A stretch of 64,000 nucleotides of DNA from NCBI RefSeq assembly GCF_019242955.1, contig NZ_CP066129.1, positions 2,790,001 through 2,854,000 of the forward strand. The letters are read 5' to 3'. The translations under genes and the position numbers were made by a program. This DNA is from Morganella morganii. Its GTDB lineage: Bacteria > Pseudomonadota > Gammaproteobacteria > Enterobacterales > Enterobacteriaceae. The notes beneath the pieces are model-generated. The model was not told the origin of the DNA. It saw only the letters and a list, made by a program, of their open reading frames with translations, and made no database searches. Position 1 is the stretch's first letter, and every line of letters starts with the position of its first letter. This document shows positions 62,073 through 64,000 of the stretch, one piece after another.

Positions 62073-63920
62073 TTAATGCTTAAGCGCGTGGTAAATTTTT
62101 TCCGCCAGTGCATAAGAAATCGTCGGTACTTTGGCAATTTCCTCAATACTGGCATTGCGTAACGGTTGTAATCCGCCCATGTATTTAAGCAGCATCTGCC
62201 GCCGTTTCGGCCCGATACCTTCTATCGATTCCAGTGCACTGGTATTTTTGACTTTCGCCCTGCGCTGCCGGTGACCGGTGATCGCATGGTTATGGGATTC
62301 ATCACGGATATGCTGGATCACATGCAGCGCCGGTGAGTCCGGCGGCAATGCCATACCTTCCCCGGAGGCGGTGAAAAAGAGCGTTTCCAGTCCCGCTTTA
62401 CGGTCAGCGCCCTTCGCCACCCCAATCAGTTTCGGCTGGTTTTTGTCCCAGTCCACCTCAAGGCTGTTAAAGGCGTCAATCGCTTTACCGAGCTGGCCTT
62501 TGCCGCCGTCGATAAAAATAATATCCGGAATTTTCTCATTACCGATATGTTTGCCGTAACGACGGAGCAGAACCTGATCCATCGCTGCATAGTCATCCCC
62601 GGGGGTGATGCCGGTGATGTTGTAACGGCGGTATTCCGATTTCACCGGTCCGTTGCTGTCGAATACCACACAGGAGGCCACGGTCTGATCCCCCATGGTA
62701 TGACTGATATCAAAACATTCCATACGGTTGATGGTTTCAATGCCGGTCAGTTCTGACAGCGCTTTCATTCGTGTCGCAATCGTGGATTGCTGCGCCCGTT
62801 TTGTCATTAATGCGGTAACGGCATTTGTGTGTGCCAGCTTCAGATAACGGGCACGATCGCCGCGCGGTTTCGGCTGGATAAGTATCCGCCGCCCGGCAAA
62901 CTGAGACAGGGTTTCTTCCATAATCTCTTTTTCCGGTAACGGGAAATCCAGCAGGATATCATCCGGTAATGAGCGGTTTTCACTGCCCTGCAAATAAAAC
63001 TGGCCGATAAAGGTTTGTACAATTTCATCCTGCTCAGTGCCGGCCGGTACTTTCGGGAAGTAACTGCGGCTTCCCTGTACCCGCCCGTTACGAATAAACA
63101 GAACATGGATACAGGCCAGCCCCTGATCAAAACAGACGCCGACAACATCCAGGTCATCACCGGCACCGGTGACAAACTGTTTTTCAGTGACCGCACGGAC
63201 AGCCTGAATCTGATCCCGCAGGCGTGCGGCATCCTCAAAACGCAGCGACTGACTGGCCTGCTCCATTTTTTCCACCAGTTCTGTCAGTACCTGCTGATCT
63301 TTGCCTTCCAGAAATAAGCGGACCAGATTCACTTCTCTGTCGTAATCCTCATCACTCACCAGTCCCTTCACACACGGCCCCAGACAGCGGCCAATCTGAT
63401 ATTGCAGACACGGACGTGAGCGGTTGCGGTAGACGCTGTCCTCACACTGGCGGACGGGGAACAGTTTCTGCATCAGCGCCAGTGTTTCGCGGACAGCATA
63501 CGCATTCGGGAACGGCCCGAAGTATTCTCCTTTGGCGTGTTTGGCCCCGCGGTGAACAGCCAGCCGCGGGTGTTTGTCATTGCTGCTCAGATAGATATAA
63601 GGATAGGATTTATCATCGCGCAACAACACGTTGTAACGCGGCTGATATTTTTTGATATAGGTGTGCTCAAGCAGTAATGCCTCTGTTTCCGTATGCGTTA
63701 CGGTGACATCTATCTGAGCAATATTTTTAACCAGCTGTTCGGTTTTTTTACCTGAAACCTGCGTGCGGAAATAGCTGGAAAGCCGTTTTTTCAGATCTTT
63801 GGCTTTCCCGACATAAATCACAGTGCCTTCAGCATCATACATCCGGTATACACCGGGCTGACTGGTCACAGTTTTTAAAAATGCTTTCGCATCGAATTCA
63901 GTAACAACCGGTTTTTCCAT
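62073..63920 (-). CDS. uvrC: Excinuclease ABC subunit C
   Basis: Dual-incision nuclease of nucleotide excision repair, 615 residues (E. coli about 610). N-terminal GIY-YIG domain ([30 protein letters not shown]), the Cys-rich [13 protein letters not shown], the UVR motif near residues 205-240 ([27 protein letters not shown]), the RNase H-like nuclease core ([40 protein letters not shown]) and C-terminal helix-hairpin-helix pair ([37 protein letters not shown]). Complete. Confidence 0.98.
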   Translation of the reverse strand: MEKPVVTEFDAKAFLKTVTSQPGVYRMYDAEGTVIYVGKAKDLKKRLSSYFRTQVSGKKTEQLVKNIAQIDVTVTHTETEALLLEHTYIKKYQPRYNVLLRDDKSYPYIYLSSNDKHPRLAVHRGAKHAKGEYFGPFPNAYAVRETLALMQKLFPVRQCEDSVYRNRSRPCLQYQIGRCLGPCVKGLVSDEDYDREVNLVRLFLEGKDQQVLTELVEKMEQASQSLRFEDAARLRDQIQAVRAVTEKQFVTGAGDDLDVVGVCFDQGLACIHVLFIRNGRVQGSRSYFPKVPAGTEQDEIVQTFIGQFYLQGSENRSLPDDILLDFPLPEKEIMEETLSQFAGRRILIQPKPRGDRARYLKLAHTNAVTALMTKRAQQSTIATRMKALSELTGIETINRMECFDISHTMGDQTVASCVVFDSNGPVKSEYRRYNITGITPGDDYAAMDQVLLRRYGKHIGNEKIPDIIFIDGGKGQLGKAIDAFNSLEVDWDKNQPKLIGVAKGADRKAGLETLFFTASGEGMALPPDSPALHVIQHIRDESHNHAITGHRQRRAKVKNTSALESIEGIGPKRRQMLLKYMGGLQPLRNASIEEIAKVPTISYALAEKIYHALKH

Positions 63921-63982
63921 ACGTGATGCAGACTCTCTGTTCTCGGCGTTTATTCAGTCATTGGTTATCGCGCCTGCTGCTC

Positions 63983-64000
63983 TCAGCAGGTACGGATGGC
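63983..64000 (-). CDS. uvrY: Possible 3' end of uvrY (cut by window edge)
   Basis: Only the last codons are visible. On the minus strand from base 64000 the reading AIRTC then TGA resembles the ..LAIRHGL.. end of the UvrY response regulator. E. coli has uvrY immediately upstream of uvrC. The evidence is thin and rests mainly on gene order. Confidence 0.3.
   Translation of the reverse strand, partial: AIRTC

Overview
The window looks like the chromosome of a gammaproteobacterium of the order Enterobacterales, most likely Morganella or a close relative in the Morganellaceae. This is judged from moderate base composition, host blocks with enterobacterial gene order (yejK / yejL-yejM-tRNA-Pro; uvrC-pgsA-tRNA-Gly-tRNA-Cys-tRNA-Leu) and close protein resemblance to E. 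coli homologues. The species call is an inference.

Region 1 (1-17.2 kb) is the late half of a P2-like prophage in the classical order: N, M, L, X, lysis cassette, R, S, V, W, J, I, H, G, (cargo), FI, FII, E/E', T, U, D, ogr. It keeps P2 details: an outer spanin embedded in the inner spanin gene, a T6G slippery site giving the E+E' tail chaperone, two copies of a dyad motif in front of V and FI that fits the Ogr activator site, and an AT-rich cargo gene (acyltransferase 3 family) in the G-FI gap where P2 carries its own lysogenic-conversion gene. The prophage is cut by the left edge, and its right end lies between ogr and yejK.

Region 2 (18-32 kb) is mostly housekeeping and accessory host DNA: yejK, yejLM, tRNA-Pro(GGG), a short segment bounded by 43-bp direct repeats just after the tRNA, membrane proteins (TSUP, DUF1345, DedA), a methyltransferase, cold-shock proteins, the divergent rcnA/rcnR nickel-cobalt pair with a recognisable RcnR operator, and a ydeE-like exporter.

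Region 3 (32.3-45.8 kb) is an unusual biosynthetic cluster: five B12-binding-domain radical SAM proteins, a GH3-type amide synthetase, two GNAT-like proteins, an O-methyltransferase, a membrane desaturase, a PAP2 phosphatase and an NTF2-like membrane-anchored protein. Nine genes form one minus-strand operon, most of them overlapping by 1-8 bases. Three more face them on the plus strand. No product is known to me.

Region 4 (46.2-51 kb) holds a stripped type I-F CRISPR effector operon (csy1-csy2-csy3-csy4) with no cas1, no cas2-3 and a single I-F-type repeat immediately after csy4. Csy1 keeps the PAM-contact residues but lacks the C-terminal helical domain that in P. aeruginosa recruits Cas2/3. 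This looks like a bind-only Cascade. A repeat-rich protein of unknown function lies next to it.

Region 5 (51-60.9 kb) is an AT-rich accessory tract with sugar/acyl transferases, two tail-fibre fragments, two acyltransferase-3 genes and a rotted FI-T fusion of a second P2-like prophage, ending beside tRNA-Leu. Region 6 (60.9-64 kb) returns to the conserved uvrC-pgsA-tRNA block.
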